A program made the position numbers and the translations under genes. Shown here in pieces: positions 34,816 through 43,922 of a DNA stretch of 63,235 nt. The DNA comes from JBAWAP01 sp049589355. GTDB taxonomy: Bacteria; Chloroflexota; Anaerolineae; VGOG01. Below the pieces are notes generated by a model. The model saw only the letters and a list, made by a program, of their open reading frames with translations. It searched no databases and was not told where the DNA came from. The number at the start of each line of letters is the position of its first letter. Positions within the stretch are counted from its first letter, which is position 1. The stretch spans positions 1-63,235 of the forward strand of contig JBAWAP010000091.1 of the NCBI GenBank assembly GCA_049589355.1, written 5' to 3'.

Positions 34816-35934
34816 TCAGTCACCACTGTTGCGGTACAGGCAGTGGCCGAAAGGAGCGTCGGTGGTAGGTTCGCCGATGATTTTGACAATCCTGTCGGTC
34901 AGGTTTTGAAGGCTATATTTTTCTTCTACCAATTGTCTTAAGGATTGACCAATCTCTCTTCTCTCATCCTCAGAGCGGTTTATCATTTCAACCATAGATG
35001 ACGCGATCGATTCCGCATTATTGTGGCATAAAACGAGATCCGCTATATGTTTTGGAAAGAAATCTGTCATATTAGGCTCAGCCACAATCATCGGTAGGGC
35101 GCATGACATTGCTTCAAGCAATGCTTTTCCAACTCCCCCGGGTGTGGCAAACACAAAGCATCTTGATTGATTATACATGTATGGCATATTCTTGTAAAGA
35201 ACTTTTCCCGCGAATTCTATGTTATCCTCTAGTCTCAGTCCACTTATCATGCTGATAAGGTCCTCTTTGTATTTCAAATCTTGCTCTGTGAGCGGATTCC
35301 CACATATCAGCAGACTCACATCTTTTCCAATCCTTGATCGGCATAGTGATAATGCTCGTATGATAAGGTCTGTTCTCTTGACAGGGGATATCCTTCCAAC
35401 TGTGATAAAATCAAATTTTTTCGCTAGTTTAGTGTCTTTAAATAGGTCTTGATCAACACCCTGACCAACCAAATGTAAATTTCTTGTATTAAGAGGGGCT
35501 GTTGTTTTGTTCGCGGTGAACCATTTGTCCACGAAGAAATGGACACTCAATTTTGTAATTGGAACTGCTATGGTGTGACCCCACCATAGACATATTTGAG
35601 GTCGAAAGAGGAGCTTTATCGGAAACAGAAGGATAGGGTAAATGGCTCCCATATAGCAATATATGACGTTTATTCGAGTATGTCGACAGAGGTGAACTAC
35701 AATCCTATAGAACTTGTATAAGGTCCGAAACCGATCTGTTACATTAGGGTTTTTCTTGTGTTTAAGTGTATGGATTTTAACATTAGCAGGTAAATCGTAA
35801 TCCCCCACTCTCAATGCAATGACGTCGACGTGCTCTACATCGGGATGTAGTGCAAAATACTTGATGCGTTCTGCAGTGCTTGCTAACACTTGGTGGTTCT
35901 CATCTACGGTCTCACAGATAAAAATCATTTTCAT
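34816..35934 (-). CDS. GT4-family glycosyltransferase
   Basis: About 372 residues from ATG 35934 (an upstream frame to 35988 lacks support). The N-terminus KMIFICETVDENHQVLAS, donor domain FITVGRISPVKRTDLIIRAL, and GGVGKALLEAMSCALPMIV identify it as GT4. The sequence is A+T-rich compared with most of the locus. It ends in GDAPFGHCLYRNSG-like residues with no extra domain. The sugar is unknown. Confidence 0.82.
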   Translation of the reverse strand: MKMIFICETVDENHQVLASTAERIKYFALHPDVEHVDVIALRVGDYDLPANVKIHTLKHKKNPNVTDRFRTLYKFYRIVVHLCRHTRINVIYCYMGAIYPILLFPIKLLFRPQICLWWGHTIAVPITKLSVHFFVDKWFTANKTTAPLNTRNLHLVGQGVDQDLFKDTKLAKKFDFITVGRISPVKRTDLIIRALSLCRSRIGKDVSLLICGNPLTEQDLKYKEDLISMISGLRLEDNIEFAGKVLYKNMPYMYNQSRCFVFATPGGVGKALLEAMSCALPMIVAEPNMTDFFPKHIADLVLCHNNAESIASSMVEMINRSEDERREIGQSLRQLVEEKYSLQNLTDRIVKIIGEPTTDAPFGHCLYRNSGD

Positions 35935-36040
35935 GGTCAACCAATTAGCTCCTTTGGCTACAACGATAACAACTGTGTTATGCCACAAATCAGGGCGATT
36001 TTGAAAGGCAATGAAGAATGCTCCGCTTTCTCGAGCATGC

Positions 36041-37147
36041 TCACAATGCCGCCCTGAGTTCTTGCACTACGCGTTCTTGATCCTCCTGTGTCAACTCATG
36101 ATGTAGAGGCAAGGACAATAAGTGCTGATATAAGGATGCCGAGTTCTCCAAGCTTCCAACCCGCCTGCTCTCAGTGAAGAACGGCTGTAAATGCAGTGCA
36201 AAGGTGCCAATTTGGACCTCAATACCCCGGAACCGAAGCTCCTTGAGAAGGCGATCCCGAGCACCATCCTGCTGCAAGTAGATCACATACGTCTGGTAAT
36301 TGTGTTTTGCTCCTTGCAAGACCTTGGGCAGCGAAACACCAGGAACATTGGCGAGGAGTTGGTTGTAGTATTCGGCCTTGGTCCGCCTATCCTCGACAAT
36401 ACGATCCACCTTGCGCACCTGTCCCAGCCCGACGGCTGCCAAAATGCCAGACAGACGATAGTTCGTGCCCCACTGGACAAACTTGGCCTCGCCATCAACC
36501 TTCTTCACTCCGAACCGCTTAATAGAGTTCATTTCGGCTGCCCACTCGTCGTTATCCGTGGTAATCACTCCTCCCTCGCCCATGGAAAAGATTTTGCGAG
36601 GGTGGAAGCTGAAGACAGTCATATCCGTCAATGATCCTATGGGTTTCCCATTGAGCGCAGAGCCCAGGGAGCAAGCAGCATCCTCAATGATTGTGATCCC
36701 ATACTTGTCGCGAAGTGCATTGATCGGTTCGATGTCCAGTGGGTTGCCAAAGATGGAGACTGGGATAGCAGCTTTTGTACGATTAGTAATAGCGGCTTCA
36801 ATAAGCTCGGCTGTGGTGTTACAAGTCTTCAGATCAACGTCAACTAGAACTGGTTCAGCCCCTACGGCCATAACGCACAAGGCAGTTGCTGGATGGGTGA
36901 AGTCCGGAACGATAACTTCATCGCCCAGTCCCACCCCAAGTGCCCGCAAGCACAGCTCGAGGGCGATGGCCGCCGAGGTGGCCGAGATGGCATGCTTAGC
37001 CCCAACCTGCACGGCTACAGCTTGCTCAAACTCCTTGACTGTGGGACCGTCAGTCAACCACTTCGACTCCACGACCTGGCGCACCAACTCGATTTCCTCA
37101 TCACCTACGCTGGGTCGCATCAAAAAAATCTTATTCTGTTGGTCCAT
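36041..37147 (-). CDS. DegT/DnrJ/EryC1-family PLP aminotransferase
   Basis: A 368-residue sugar aminotransferase. The PLP-lysine motif is SFHPRKIFSMGEGGVITT, substrate loops include EDAACSLGSALNGKP and GTNYRLSGILAAVGLGQV. ATG 37147 follows AGAGGA. It would convert a keto-sugar nucleotide into an amino sugar. It precedes an acyltransferase and an epimerase, so together they can make an N-acylated amino sugar. Confidence 0.88.
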   Translation of the reverse strand: MDQQNKIFLMRPSVGDEEIELVRQVVESKWLTDGPTVKEFEQAVAVQVGAKHAISATSAAIALELCLRALGVGLGDEVIVPDFTHPATALCVMAVGAEPVLVDVDLKTCNTTAELIEAAITNRTKAAIPVSIFGNPLDIEPINALRDKYGITIIEDAACSLGSALNGKPIGSLTDMTVFSFHPRKIFSMGEGGVITTDNDEWAAEMNSIKRFGVKKVDGEAKFVQWGTNYRLSGILAAVGLGQVRKVDRIVEDRRTKAEYYNQLLANVPGVSLPKVLQGAKHNYQTYVIYLQQDGARDRLLKELRFRGIEVQIGTFALHLQPFFTESRRVGSLENSASLYQHLLSLPLHHELTQEDQERVVQELRAAL

Positions 37148-37158
37148 AATTCCTCTCT

Positions 37159-37812
37159 TTATTCCTCCTGTCGAATTGCCCTAAGTTCTGCTTCCAATGC
37201 TTCGATTCGTGTCTCTAAACAGGCCAGCGCTTCACTTAGGTTATTGGCCTCGTGTTTTTCCCATTCGATTCGAGGAACCCCACTTTCATCCATCACGACT
37301 GCACCTCTTATTTGGGCGGGAGCCCCGTAGACCACAGAAAAAGGAGGAACATCCCTGTTAACTAGGGTGCAAGCGCCAACCACAGAATGGTGGCCTACAG
37401 TGACCCCCCTTGTGATTATGCTTAGAGGGCCAATGTAGCAAGAATCCCCTATGTGAGTCGGTTGCCTTTCCGGGGGAATCTTGCCATCGGATAGGCGGCG
37501 GCTGACTGTGTCGTGTGTGTATATCTGTACTCCGGCACTTATCGAACAGTTACTGCCAATAACCAACCCCCCTGATCCATCCAAGACGGTAAATGGCCCG
37601 ATCCACGTGTTCTCTCCCACTGCGACTTCACCAATAACTAGGGAATCCTGATAGATACTGGTTCTTTCCCCAAACCCTAAAAATGCGGCTCTTTCCCACC
37701 GGTCGAACAATTCGTCCTGAAATGAAACACTGCGATGCCAGCGAGACTTCATTTCACTTCGAAGGCGATGATGTAATTCCGTCAATAAGCTCAAGACCTC
37801 ATCTGGCTCCAT
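37159..37812 (-). CDS. Left-handed beta-helix (hexapeptide) acyltransferase
   Basis: A 217-residue protein from ATG 37812 with AGGG upstream. After a helical N-terminus it has hexapeptide repeats: SIYQDSLVIGEVAVGENTWI, GSNCSISAGVQIYTHD, IGDSCYIGPLSIITRGVTVG, GACTLVNRDVPPFSVVYGAP. The C-terminal EALEAELRAIRQEE is a short coiled coil. Such LbH proteins transfer acetyl or formyl groups to amino sugars; here the neighbour is an aminotransferase. Confidence 0.82.
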   Translation of the reverse strand: MEPDEVLSLLTELHHRLRSEMKSRWHRSVSFQDELFDRWERAAFLGFGERTSIYQDSLVIGEVAVGENTWIGPFTVLDGSGGLVIGSNCSISAGVQIYTHDTVSRRLSDGKIPPERQPTHIGDSCYIGPLSIITRGVTVGHHSVVGACTLVNRDVPPFSVVYGAPAQIRGAVVMDESGVPRIEWEKHEANNLSEALACLETRIEALEAELRAIRQEE

Positions 37813-37907
37813 AACCCTGTCCCTCTGGCACAATGAAAAGCTGCTTACTGTAACCACCGCAAGAGGGGGTAGCACCTATTGGGTACTGGTCCTCGGACAA
37901 TCGTCCG

Positions 37908-38831
37908 CTAGTCAGCGTGTCTATCCCATACCCTGGCGGCCAACCACTCTGCCGTGCGACGCAATCCCTCGCGCAAGTGAGTATCGGGCGCCTCGCCGAA
38001 GATCTTGCGACATCGGCTCACGTCAGCCTGAAACCCCTTTCGCTCACCACTTTCCCGCTGCTTGTATTCGATAACAGGCTCTACACCCAATACATCGGCG
38101 CAGAGTTCGATGACATCAATGATAGCAGTTTTAATACCGCTGCCCAAGTTGATCGTCTCATTCGCCTTGTCCGACTCTTCGACAGCCCGTGCGACAAAGT
38201 GGACAATGTCCCCCACGAAAACAAAGTCCCGCGTCTGCATGCCGTCGCCAAACACAAAGACCGGCTGCCCCTCGTGCATACGTGTCAACACTACTGGCAC
38301 CAAACCGCCTGTTGACGGATGCTGCTTGGGACCATAGACATTGGTGAATCGGAATATGAAATATTCAATGCCATGCAATTCATGGTACACCCGGACCAGG
38401 TGTTCGCCCGCATACTTTGTGACGCCGTATATTGTCTCGGGAAGCTTTGGGTGCTCTTCATCCACAGGGGTGTACTGCGGGACTCCATATACAGACGACG
38501 CGGACGCATAGACAACCTTGCGCACTCCGTGTTTTCTGGCAGCTTCTAAGATGCTCAGTGTGCCGTCTACATTGATCTGCACATTGCGCTTGGGATTCTT
38601 AATTGACGTTCTCAGACTGCTTGCTGCCAGATGGATAATGATCTCAACGTCGTCCAGGACTCGATCCAGGTGGTTATCATCCAAGATATCACTTTCAACC
38701 AGCGGGAAGTTCCTGTCGAGCATACCTCTGTGAATATCTAGGCCCAGGCAATCGAATCCGCGCTTCACCAGCGTCTCCACAACATTCGCACCGATGAATC
38801 CGCCCGCACCTGTCACCAAGGCTTTTCTCAT
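37908..38831 (-). CDS. NAD-dependent sugar nucleotide epimerase
   Basis: A 307-residue extended SDR starting at ATG 38831 after AAAGGGGGT. TGAGGFIGANVVETL binds NAD, SASSVYGV and YGVTKYAGEHL supply the catalytic Ser/Tyr/Lys, and GDGMQTRDFVFVGDIV plus FQADVSRCRKIFG complete the UDP-glucose 4-epimerase-type C-terminus. It probably epimerises the sugar nucleotide for the WlbABC-like branch next to it. Confidence 0.85.
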   Translation of the reverse strand: MRKALVTGAGGFIGANVVETLVKRGFDCLGLDIHRGMLDRNFPLVESDILDDNHLDRVLDDVEIIIHLAASSLRTSIKNPKRNVQINVDGTLSILEAARKHGVRKVVYASASSVYGVPQYTPVDEEHPKLPETIYGVTKYAGEHLVRVYHELHGIEYFIFRFTNVYGPKQHPSTGGLVPVVLTRMHEGQPVFVFGDGMQTRDFVFVGDIVHFVARAVEESDKANETINLGSGIKTAIIDVIELCADVLGVEPVIEYKQRESGERKGFQADVSRCRKIFGEAPDTHLREGLRRTAEWLAARVWDRHAD

Positions 38832-38862
38832 GAAATCTACCCCCTTTAATTCTCAAGGACTT

Positions 38863-39969
38863 TCATCCAGCCCCTCTATAGAAATCGGTGATAGCTTCAA
38901 CCACCGTCTCTATCTGCTCCTCCCGTAGCTCTGGATACATCGGCAGCGACAACACTTCCCGCTCCGCCCGCTCGCTTTGAGACAAGCTTACCTCTGCATG
39001 GCCAAGGTCTCGGTAAAGTTTCTGCCGGTGAAGCGATAGCGGGTAATACACCATGGTGTTAATGCCCCGCTGCTTGAGATGATCCCGGAGTTCATCCCTC
39101 CGTGGGGCGCGGATGGTATATAGATAATAGACATGCCTGACACCCTCATCCTCACACGGTGTAGTGACAGTCGAATCGTCGAGGAGCTCGCTGTAGCGAT
39201 GGGCCCTTTGGCGTCTCGCCTCGATCCATTCATCGAGGTGCCTCAGCTTCACCCGCAGTATGGCCGCCTGCAATTCGTCCAAGCGGCTGTTAAAGCCCAG
39301 TACCTCGGCGTGATACTTGACTCTGCCGCCCTGACGGCGCAGAATGTCAACCCTCTCCGCGACCTCCGGGTCGTTGGTGACCACCAGTCCCCCGTCTCCG
39401 TAGGCCCCCAGGTTCTTGGTCGGATAAAAGCTCAGGCAGCCTACATCGCCGAAGGAAGCCACTCGCTGTCTTTTGTACTCGGCGCCGATGGCCTGGGCAC
39501 AATCTTCGATGACCCGCAGGCCATATCGCTTTGCTATCTCCATGATGGAACCCATGTCGGCCGGGTGGCCGTAAAGGTGGACGGACAGGATGGCCTTGGT
39601 CCGCTCGGTGATGGCCTGTTCAATCTTTGCGGGGTCAACGTTGTACGTTCTGGAGTCAATGTCCACGAAGACGGGAATCGCCCCCATGTGGGAGATGGTG
39701 TTGGCCGTGGCGATGAAAGTGAAGGGAGTGGTGATCACCTCGTCGCCTGGGCCGATGCCTAAGGCGTGCAGGCTCAGGCGCAAGGCATCCGTCCCCGAGG
39801 CCACACCCACCCCGTAGTGACATTCACAATACTCGGCCACCCCCCTCTCAAGCGCTTCGACGTTAGGGCCGAGGATGAAATGGCCGCTTTCCAAAACCCC
39901 CTGGATGGCCTCGTTGATCTCATCCTTGATTGATTCGTACTGGGCTTTTAAATCCACGATGGGGATCAT
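38863..39969 (-). CDS. WlbC/WbpE-like DegT-family aminotransferase
   Basis: A 368-residue PLP aminotransferase. FYPTKNLGAYGDGGLVVT holds the PLP lysine, EDCAQAIGAEYKRQRVASFG and GFNSRLDELQAAILRVKL follow. TAA of the upstream acyltransferase directly abuts the ATG (TAAATG). WlbC/WbpE aminate the 3-keto sugar nucleotide formed by WlbA/WbpB; this gene is in that order after WlbA- and WlbB-like genes, so I infer the same step. Confidence 0.85.
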   Translation of the reverse strand: MIPIVDLKAQYESIKDEINEAIQGVLESGHFILGPNVEALERGVAEYCECHYGVGVASGTDALRLSLHALGIGPGDEVITTPFTFIATANTISHMGAIPVFVDIDSRTYNVDPAKIEQAITERTKAILSVHLYGHPADMGSIMEIAKRYGLRVIEDCAQAIGAEYKRQRVASFGDVGCLSFYPTKNLGAYGDGGLVVTNDPEVAERVDILRRQGGRVKYHAEVLGFNSRLDELQAAILRVKLRHLDEWIEARRQRAHRYSELLDDSTVTTPCEDEGVRHVYYLYTIRAPRRDELRDHLKQRGINTMVYYPLSLHRQKLYRDLGHAEVSLSQSERAEREVLSLPMYPELREEQIETVVEAITDFYRGAG

Positions 39970-40713
39970 TTACTGATTCTCCACAAATTCCCTTTCAGGT
40001 ACGTCACGCACCACCCTGGCTGGCACACCCATCACCAGTTTACAATCGGGCACATCCCTGGTGACCACCGAGCCCGCAGCCACAAAGGCCTCACGTCCGA
40101 CGACGATGCCGGGAAGCAGGATCGAGTTCGCTCCCACTCGCGCCCCATGCCTGATGGTCGGCCCCTTGCGATATTTGAAACGCTCCTCAGTACGTCCCAT
40201 AAAGTTATCATTGGCCGTCACCACGCAGGGAGCGATGAAAACGTGGTCTTCGATGGTCATGTAGGCGGTGATGTAAGCGCCCGTCTGAATCTTGGTGTAG
40301 TCGCCGATGGTCGTCTGGTTCTCCACTGTCACCCCGCGCCCGATTACCACACACTCGCCGATTTCGCATCTCTCTCGGACGAAGGCCTGGTCGGCGATCA
40401 TCGTATTGGCTCCGATTTTCGAGCCCGCATATAATACTACGCCTGTGCCGATGTTGCAACCGGCCCCGATCTCCAGCAGGGGCAGGCGTTCGGTCACCTT
40501 GACCGTGCTCGTCCTGCTGGGCCTGGGCTGCTTGCCGATGACTGCGCCGTCCCCGATGATAGTCCCCTCGCGTATCGCCGTCCCAGAGTGGATGACCACG
40601 TTGTGGCCGATAACAACGCTATCACCGACTTGGACATCTTCCAGAATGACAACGTTTTTCCCCAGCCGACAATTGACGCCTATCTTTGCTGAAGGATCAA
40701 TGTAACCGCTCAT
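39970..40713 (-). CDS. WlbB/WbpD-like N-acetyltransferase (hexapeptide repeat)
   Basis: A 247-residue left-handed beta-helix protein from ATG 40713, which overlaps the upstream stop (ATGA). Repeats such as IGVNCRLGKNVVILEDVQVG, IGHNVVIHSGTAI, IGAGCNIGTGVVLYAGSKIG, VFIAPCVVTANDNFMGR and GANSILLPGIVVG are typical of WbpD/WlbB-type acetyltransferases that place an acetyl on the 3-amino group. Order WlbA-B-C supports the assignment. Confidence 0.84.
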   Translation of the reverse strand: MSGYIDPSAKIGVNCRLGKNVVILEDVQVGDSVVIGHNVVIHSGTAIREGTIIGDGAVIGKQPRPSRTSTVKVTERLPLLEIGAGCNIGTGVVLYAGSKIGANTMIADQAFVRERCEIGECVVIGRGVTVENQTTIGDYTKIQTGAYITAYMTIEDHVFIAPCVVTANDNFMGRTEERFKYRKGPTIRHGARVGANSILLPGIVVGREAFVAAGSVVTRDVPDCKLVMGVPARVVRDVPEREFVENQ

Positions 40714-41711
40714 ATCTTTACCAACTGTCCATCGTTTTCTAGCGAGTGTTCGGCGGCATCGAGGATCTTGAGAACCTGCAAACCCTCCAGGCCATCGCTC
40801 AGGGGGCGTTGGTGATTTCGGATGCAATCCAAGAAATGTTGACACTCTAGTTGCAGGGGCTCCTTCATGTCAATCTGGGGGATGCAGATGTCGCCGAGGC
40901 GCAGGGTCAGGAACTCGCCGTAGGAGCTATAGCGAAGATTGTCAACCCCCTTGTCGTAGATGCGCAGCTTCTCCGAGCTCTCCATATCATCGAACACAGC
41001 CATCTTCTTGCTGCCTACCACAGTGATGCAGCGCACCTTGTGGGGGTCGAGCCAACTAACGTGCAGGTGCGCTACCTTGCCCTCGGGGAATCGCACCATC
41101 ATGAAAACCACATCCTCGACATCGGGTCGCAGATAGGCCATCCCTTGAGCGCTGACTCCCTCCGGCTCCTCGCCAAGTAGATATAGAGCCACCGACAGAT
41201 CGTGAGGGGCGAAGCTCCACATGGCGTTCTCGTCGTGCCTGATCTTGCCCAAATTGAGCCGGCTGGAGTAGATGTAGCGGATTTCGCCGAGCTCGCCGCC
41301 ATCAGCGTATTCCTTCAATTTGGTGACGGCCGGATGGTAGATAAGTAAGTGCCCGACCATCAAAACTTGCCTTCGTCTCTCAGCAAGATCAATTAGCTCC
41401 TCCGCCTCGCCGATGTCGAGAGTGATCGGTTTCTCGACGAAGACGTGCTTTCCAGCCCCGAGCGCCTTCTTAGCCAGTTGATAGTGGGTGGATGCAGGGG
41501 CGGTGATGACAATAGCCTCGATTTTGTGGTCATTTATCAGTTCGTTGTAGTCCTGCGTCAGCTCGATGAAGGGATACCGCCGCTTTATCTTTTCAAGTTG
41601 TTGGGCATTTATATCGCAGCATTTTTTCACCTGGCACTCGGCCAAGTTGACGAAGTTGCGCAACACATTGGGCCCCCAGTATCCTAAACCCGCTTGACCA
41701 ATGGTGATCAT
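40710..41711 (-). CDS. WlbA/WbpB-like Gfo/Idh/MocA oxidoreductase
   Basis: A 333-residue sugar nucleotide oxidoreductase from ATG 41711 behind GGAGGTGGG. IGQAGLGYWGPNVLRNFVN is the NAD loop and VEKPITLDIGEAEELI the EKP motif; NLGKIRHDENAMWSFAPHDL is a signature of the group that pairs with hexapeptide acetyltransferases. In the related Bordetella and Pseudomonas pathways it oxidises UDP-GlcNAcA at C3, after which WlbC/B-like partners add and acetylate nitrogen. The UDP-GlcNAc 6-dehydrogenase and the final 2-epimerase are not in the window. Confidence 0.84.
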   Translation of the reverse strand: MITIGQAGLGYWGPNVLRNFVNLAECQVKKCCDINAQQLEKIKRRYPFIELTQDYNELINDHKIEAIVITAPASTHYQLAKKALGAGKHVFVEKPITLDIGEAEELIDLAERRRQVLMVGHLLIYHPAVTKLKEYADGGELGEIRYIYSSRLNLGKIRHDENAMWSFAPHDLSVALYLLGEEPEGVSAQGMAYLRPDVEDVVFMMVRFPEGKVAHLHVSWLDPHKVRCITVVGSKKMAVFDDMESSEKLRIYDKGVDNLRYSSYGEFLTLRLGDICIPQIDMKEPLQLECQHFLDCIRNHQRPLSDGLEGLQVLKILDAAEHSLENDGQLVKI

Positions 41712-41724
41712 CCCACCTCCGTCC

Positions 41725-41997
41725 TTACAATACTGCTAGCACTAGCAAGTATAAGCCTGGCACCACCCGGTTGAAATTCACCAGGCGCTCCAGCCTGCTG
41801 TTCCCCCGCTCCTTCCCCATCGAGAACAACTCAACGTTGTCCCTGAGGGAATGCCTGCCAACTGCTAACGCCAAAACATAGAGCCTCCCCACCCTTTCGG
41901 CCAGCTTGTTGACCCAGGCGTGGGTCAAGCCCAGGATGTCGTCGTCCAGGTCCACTTTCTGGGTGATCATCAACACTCTCAGGCGAGACATAGCCAT
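41725..41997 (-). pseudogene. Truncated GT4 glycosyltransferase (N-terminus only)
   Basis: A 90-residue frame: RLRVLMITQKVDLDDDILGL then THAWVNKLAERVGRLYVLAL and RLERLVNFNRVVPGLYLLVL, ending at 41725. This is the first 90 residues of a glycosyltransferase; the donor domain is absent. The same 54 bases occur again at 42665-42718 (identical), so it is part of a partial duplication around the Uma2 gene. Confidence 0.8.
41899..41952. repeat. Direct repeat copy 1 (54 bp, glycosyltransferase 5' coding)
   Basis: Fifty-four bases beginning ggccagcttgttgacccagg are identical to 42665-42718, in the same orientation. They code for LDDDILGLTHAWVNKLA in the minus frame. The copies flank the Uma2 gene. 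Confidence 0.9.
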
Positions 41998-42000
41998 CCC

Positions 42001-42621
42001 CTATCCCGCAAACACTTCGTCCACTGCTATCTCGAATCCCTCCAGCACCTCCGAGCGGGCCATCTCCCCATCGTCCCACTTGCCCAAAAGCTCGTAAGCC
42101 CCCTCGCGCAGCACGAAGGCCTCCACGGTTTGGGAATCCGGATCCACAATCCAGTATTCTCGCACGCCGGCCTGTGCATATTCCACGAACTTCTCCACTC
42201 GGTCGGTACGCCGTGTGCCCGGCGAGGTAACCTCTACGACCAAATCGGGCGGGCCATAAACTTTCTCGCCAATGCGATCAGCATGCTCTTTGGCCACGAA
42301 GAGGATGTCTGGCTCCCTGATCTTGCCCGGCCACAGCCTCACCGGAAGCGGGGCGTATCGTACAGTTCCCAAATCGCGCTCGCGCACGAAGGCCCGGAGC
42401 GCTGCGTACAATTCGCCTGAGGCAGATTGGTGACTATCCGTCGGTGGTGGGCACATAATGAGTTCTCCTTCAGACAGTTCAATTAGTTGATTGGTAGCTG
42501 GCAAAGCGAAGTAGTCTCCCTCTGTCCATTGGCCTTGAGGGGGCCATAACCGGGCCACCTCCACCGCCAGCCGAAGTTCGGCTGCCACCTTTTGTTTCTG
42601 GACTACATTTGTCACTTCCAT
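42001..42621 (-). CDS. Uma2-family (DUF820) restriction-endonuclease-like protein
   Basis: A 206-residue protein from ATG 42621 after AGGAGGAGC. It has the Uma2 pattern: PATNQLIELSEGELIMCPPP, EPDILFVAKEHADRI with the D of the PD-(D/E)XK core, PDLVVEVTSPGTRRTDRVEK (E-x-x-S) and YAQAGVREYWIVDPD. The family is abundant in Cyanobacteria and Chloroflexota; its biological role is unclear. It is framed by a 54-bp direct repeat made of glycosyltransferase code, indicating insertion into that gene. Confidence 0.88.
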   Translation of the reverse strand: MEVTNVVQKQKVAAELRLAVEVARLWPPQGQWTEGDYFALPATNQLIELSEGELIMCPPPTDSHQSASGELYAALRAFVRERDLGTVRYAPLPVRLWPGKIREPDILFVAKEHADRIGEKVYGPPDLVVEVTSPGTRRTDRVEKFVEYAQAGVREYWIVDPDSQTVEAFVLREGAYELLGKWDDGEMARSEVLEGFEIAVDEVFAG

Positions 42622-42646
42622 TGCTCCTCCTCACACAATAATACTC

Positions 42647-42748
42647 TTATTTCCTTACCCGCTTGGCCAGCTTGTTGACCCAGGCGTGGGTCAAGCCCAG
42701 GATGTCGTCGTCCAGGTCTACCTTTTGCATGATCATCAGCACTCTCAT
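42647..42748 (-). pseudogene. 33-codon glycosyltransferase stub (second copy)
   Basis: From ATG 42748 (overlapping the upstream glycosyltransferase stop, AAATGAG) the minus strand encodes MRVLMIMQKVDLDDDILGLT followed by HAWVNKLAKRVRK and TAA at 42647. It repeats the start of the truncated gene at 41725-41997. The stub is probably what remains of the original gene's 5' end. Confidence 0.75.
42665..42718. repeat. Direct repeat copy 2 (54 bp)
   Basis: Identical to 41899-41952 in sequence and direction; together the two copies bracket the Uma2 gene and its ribosome site. Confidence 0.9.
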
Positions 42749-43911
42749 TTATACCCGGCCGTTGCCTCCCACATCCTCCGATATTCCTGGAGAATCTTAT
42801 CTTCGTTAAAGCGCTGCATCACCAGCTTTTGTCCTTTAGCGCCCATCTCCGCCGCCAAATCCGGGTTTTTGAGAAGATGTAGAATTTTACTTGCCACTTG
42901 CTGTGAATCGCCAATCGGGACGATATAGCCTGTTTCGCCATCGGCAATAGACTCATAAGCGCCGGTAAAGCCAGTGGCCACTATGGGCTTTCCAGATATA
43001 GCGGCTTCTTGCAACACCATACAAGTTCCTTCGTATGTCGAAGTGATCGCAAACACGTCGCAAGCTTTAAAAAATGCGGGGATTTGATAATGACTTATTC
43101 TTCCAGGCCAGCAGACATTCTCCTGAACTCCCAAATCTAGCACTATTCTCCTAACCGCTTTCTCTTGATCACCAGTACCGACTATCATGAATAATGATTT
43201 GGGAAATTCTTCTATAACTAAAGGGATTGCTTTGATCAAGGTAGATAAATCCTTCTGCCGTACAATCCTGCCTGCAAATAGAATTATTCTATCAAATCGG
43301 CCGCTTAGGCTCTGTTCTCTAACCTCTTTGTCCTCACTCTGCAGGTATGGCTCAAAATCAATGAAAAAAGGAACATTCCACACTCTTTTTTCATCTATGT
43401 CAAAATCATTGATTAATTTCTTCTTTTCTCTCGAAGTTGATACACGAATCGTATCAGCCCTTTGGATAAGCCATTTCCCAAAAGCGTTAAACAAATGATA
43501 CCTGAATCTCTCATTCAGAAAAAGGGGATTATCAATCAAATCAGCCATGATGTGAATATTAAGAGGAATGCCGAAGCTTTGTTTGAGCAAGTAGCCTACC
43601 AGCCCTGCCGAGAAGGGATCAGCGCATGAGATACAAGCTATATCCTCCTTATCACAAATACCTTGGCCTAACCGAAAGGCATCATAGATAAAGGAATAAT
43701 CATTCCAAGATGAGGTTGGAAAAACGTACAAGCTATCTGATAACTGGATTGGCTGAAGATTTGCCCCTCTGTAAGCTCTTGTGACAACAAAATACTTGGA
43801 AACCAATTTAGCGTATTCTAATTGCCTCTTTTGAGCGCCGGAAAACACGCCTTCCTTATCTACTGCTGCAAGCTGTTGATCCAAGCTAATGGACAAGACG
43901 TTTATACCCAT
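42745..43911 (-). CDS. GT4-family glycosyltransferase
   Basis: A 388-residue GT-B enzyme from ATG 43911 (AGGG six bases upstream). INVLSISLDQQLAAVDKEGV opens it, with ILFAGRIVRQKDLSTLIKAI and FAITSTYEGTCMVLQEAAIS for the donor domain and E-x7-E-like motif. The stop overlaps the stub's ATG. More A+T-rich than the flanking genes. Sugar specificity unknown. Confidence 0.85.
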   Translation of the reverse strand: MGINVLSISLDQQLAAVDKEGVFSGAQKRQLEYAKLVSKYFVVTRAYRGANLQPIQLSDSLYVFPTSSWNDYSFIYDAFRLGQGICDKEDIACISCADPFSAGLVGYLLKQSFGIPLNIHIMADLIDNPLFLNERFRYHLFNAFGKWLIQRADTIRVSTSREKKKLINDFDIDEKRVWNVPFFIDFEPYLQSEDKEVREQSLSGRFDRIILFAGRIVRQKDLSTLIKAIPLVIEEFPKSLFMIVGTGDQEKAVRRIVLDLGVQENVCWPGRISHYQIPAFFKACDVFAITSTYEGTCMVLQEAAISGKPIVATGFTGAYESIADGETGYIVPIGDSQQVASKILHLLKNPDLAAEMGAKGQKLVMQRFNEDKILQEYRRMWEATAGYK

Positions 43912-43922
43912 CGTCTTCCCTT

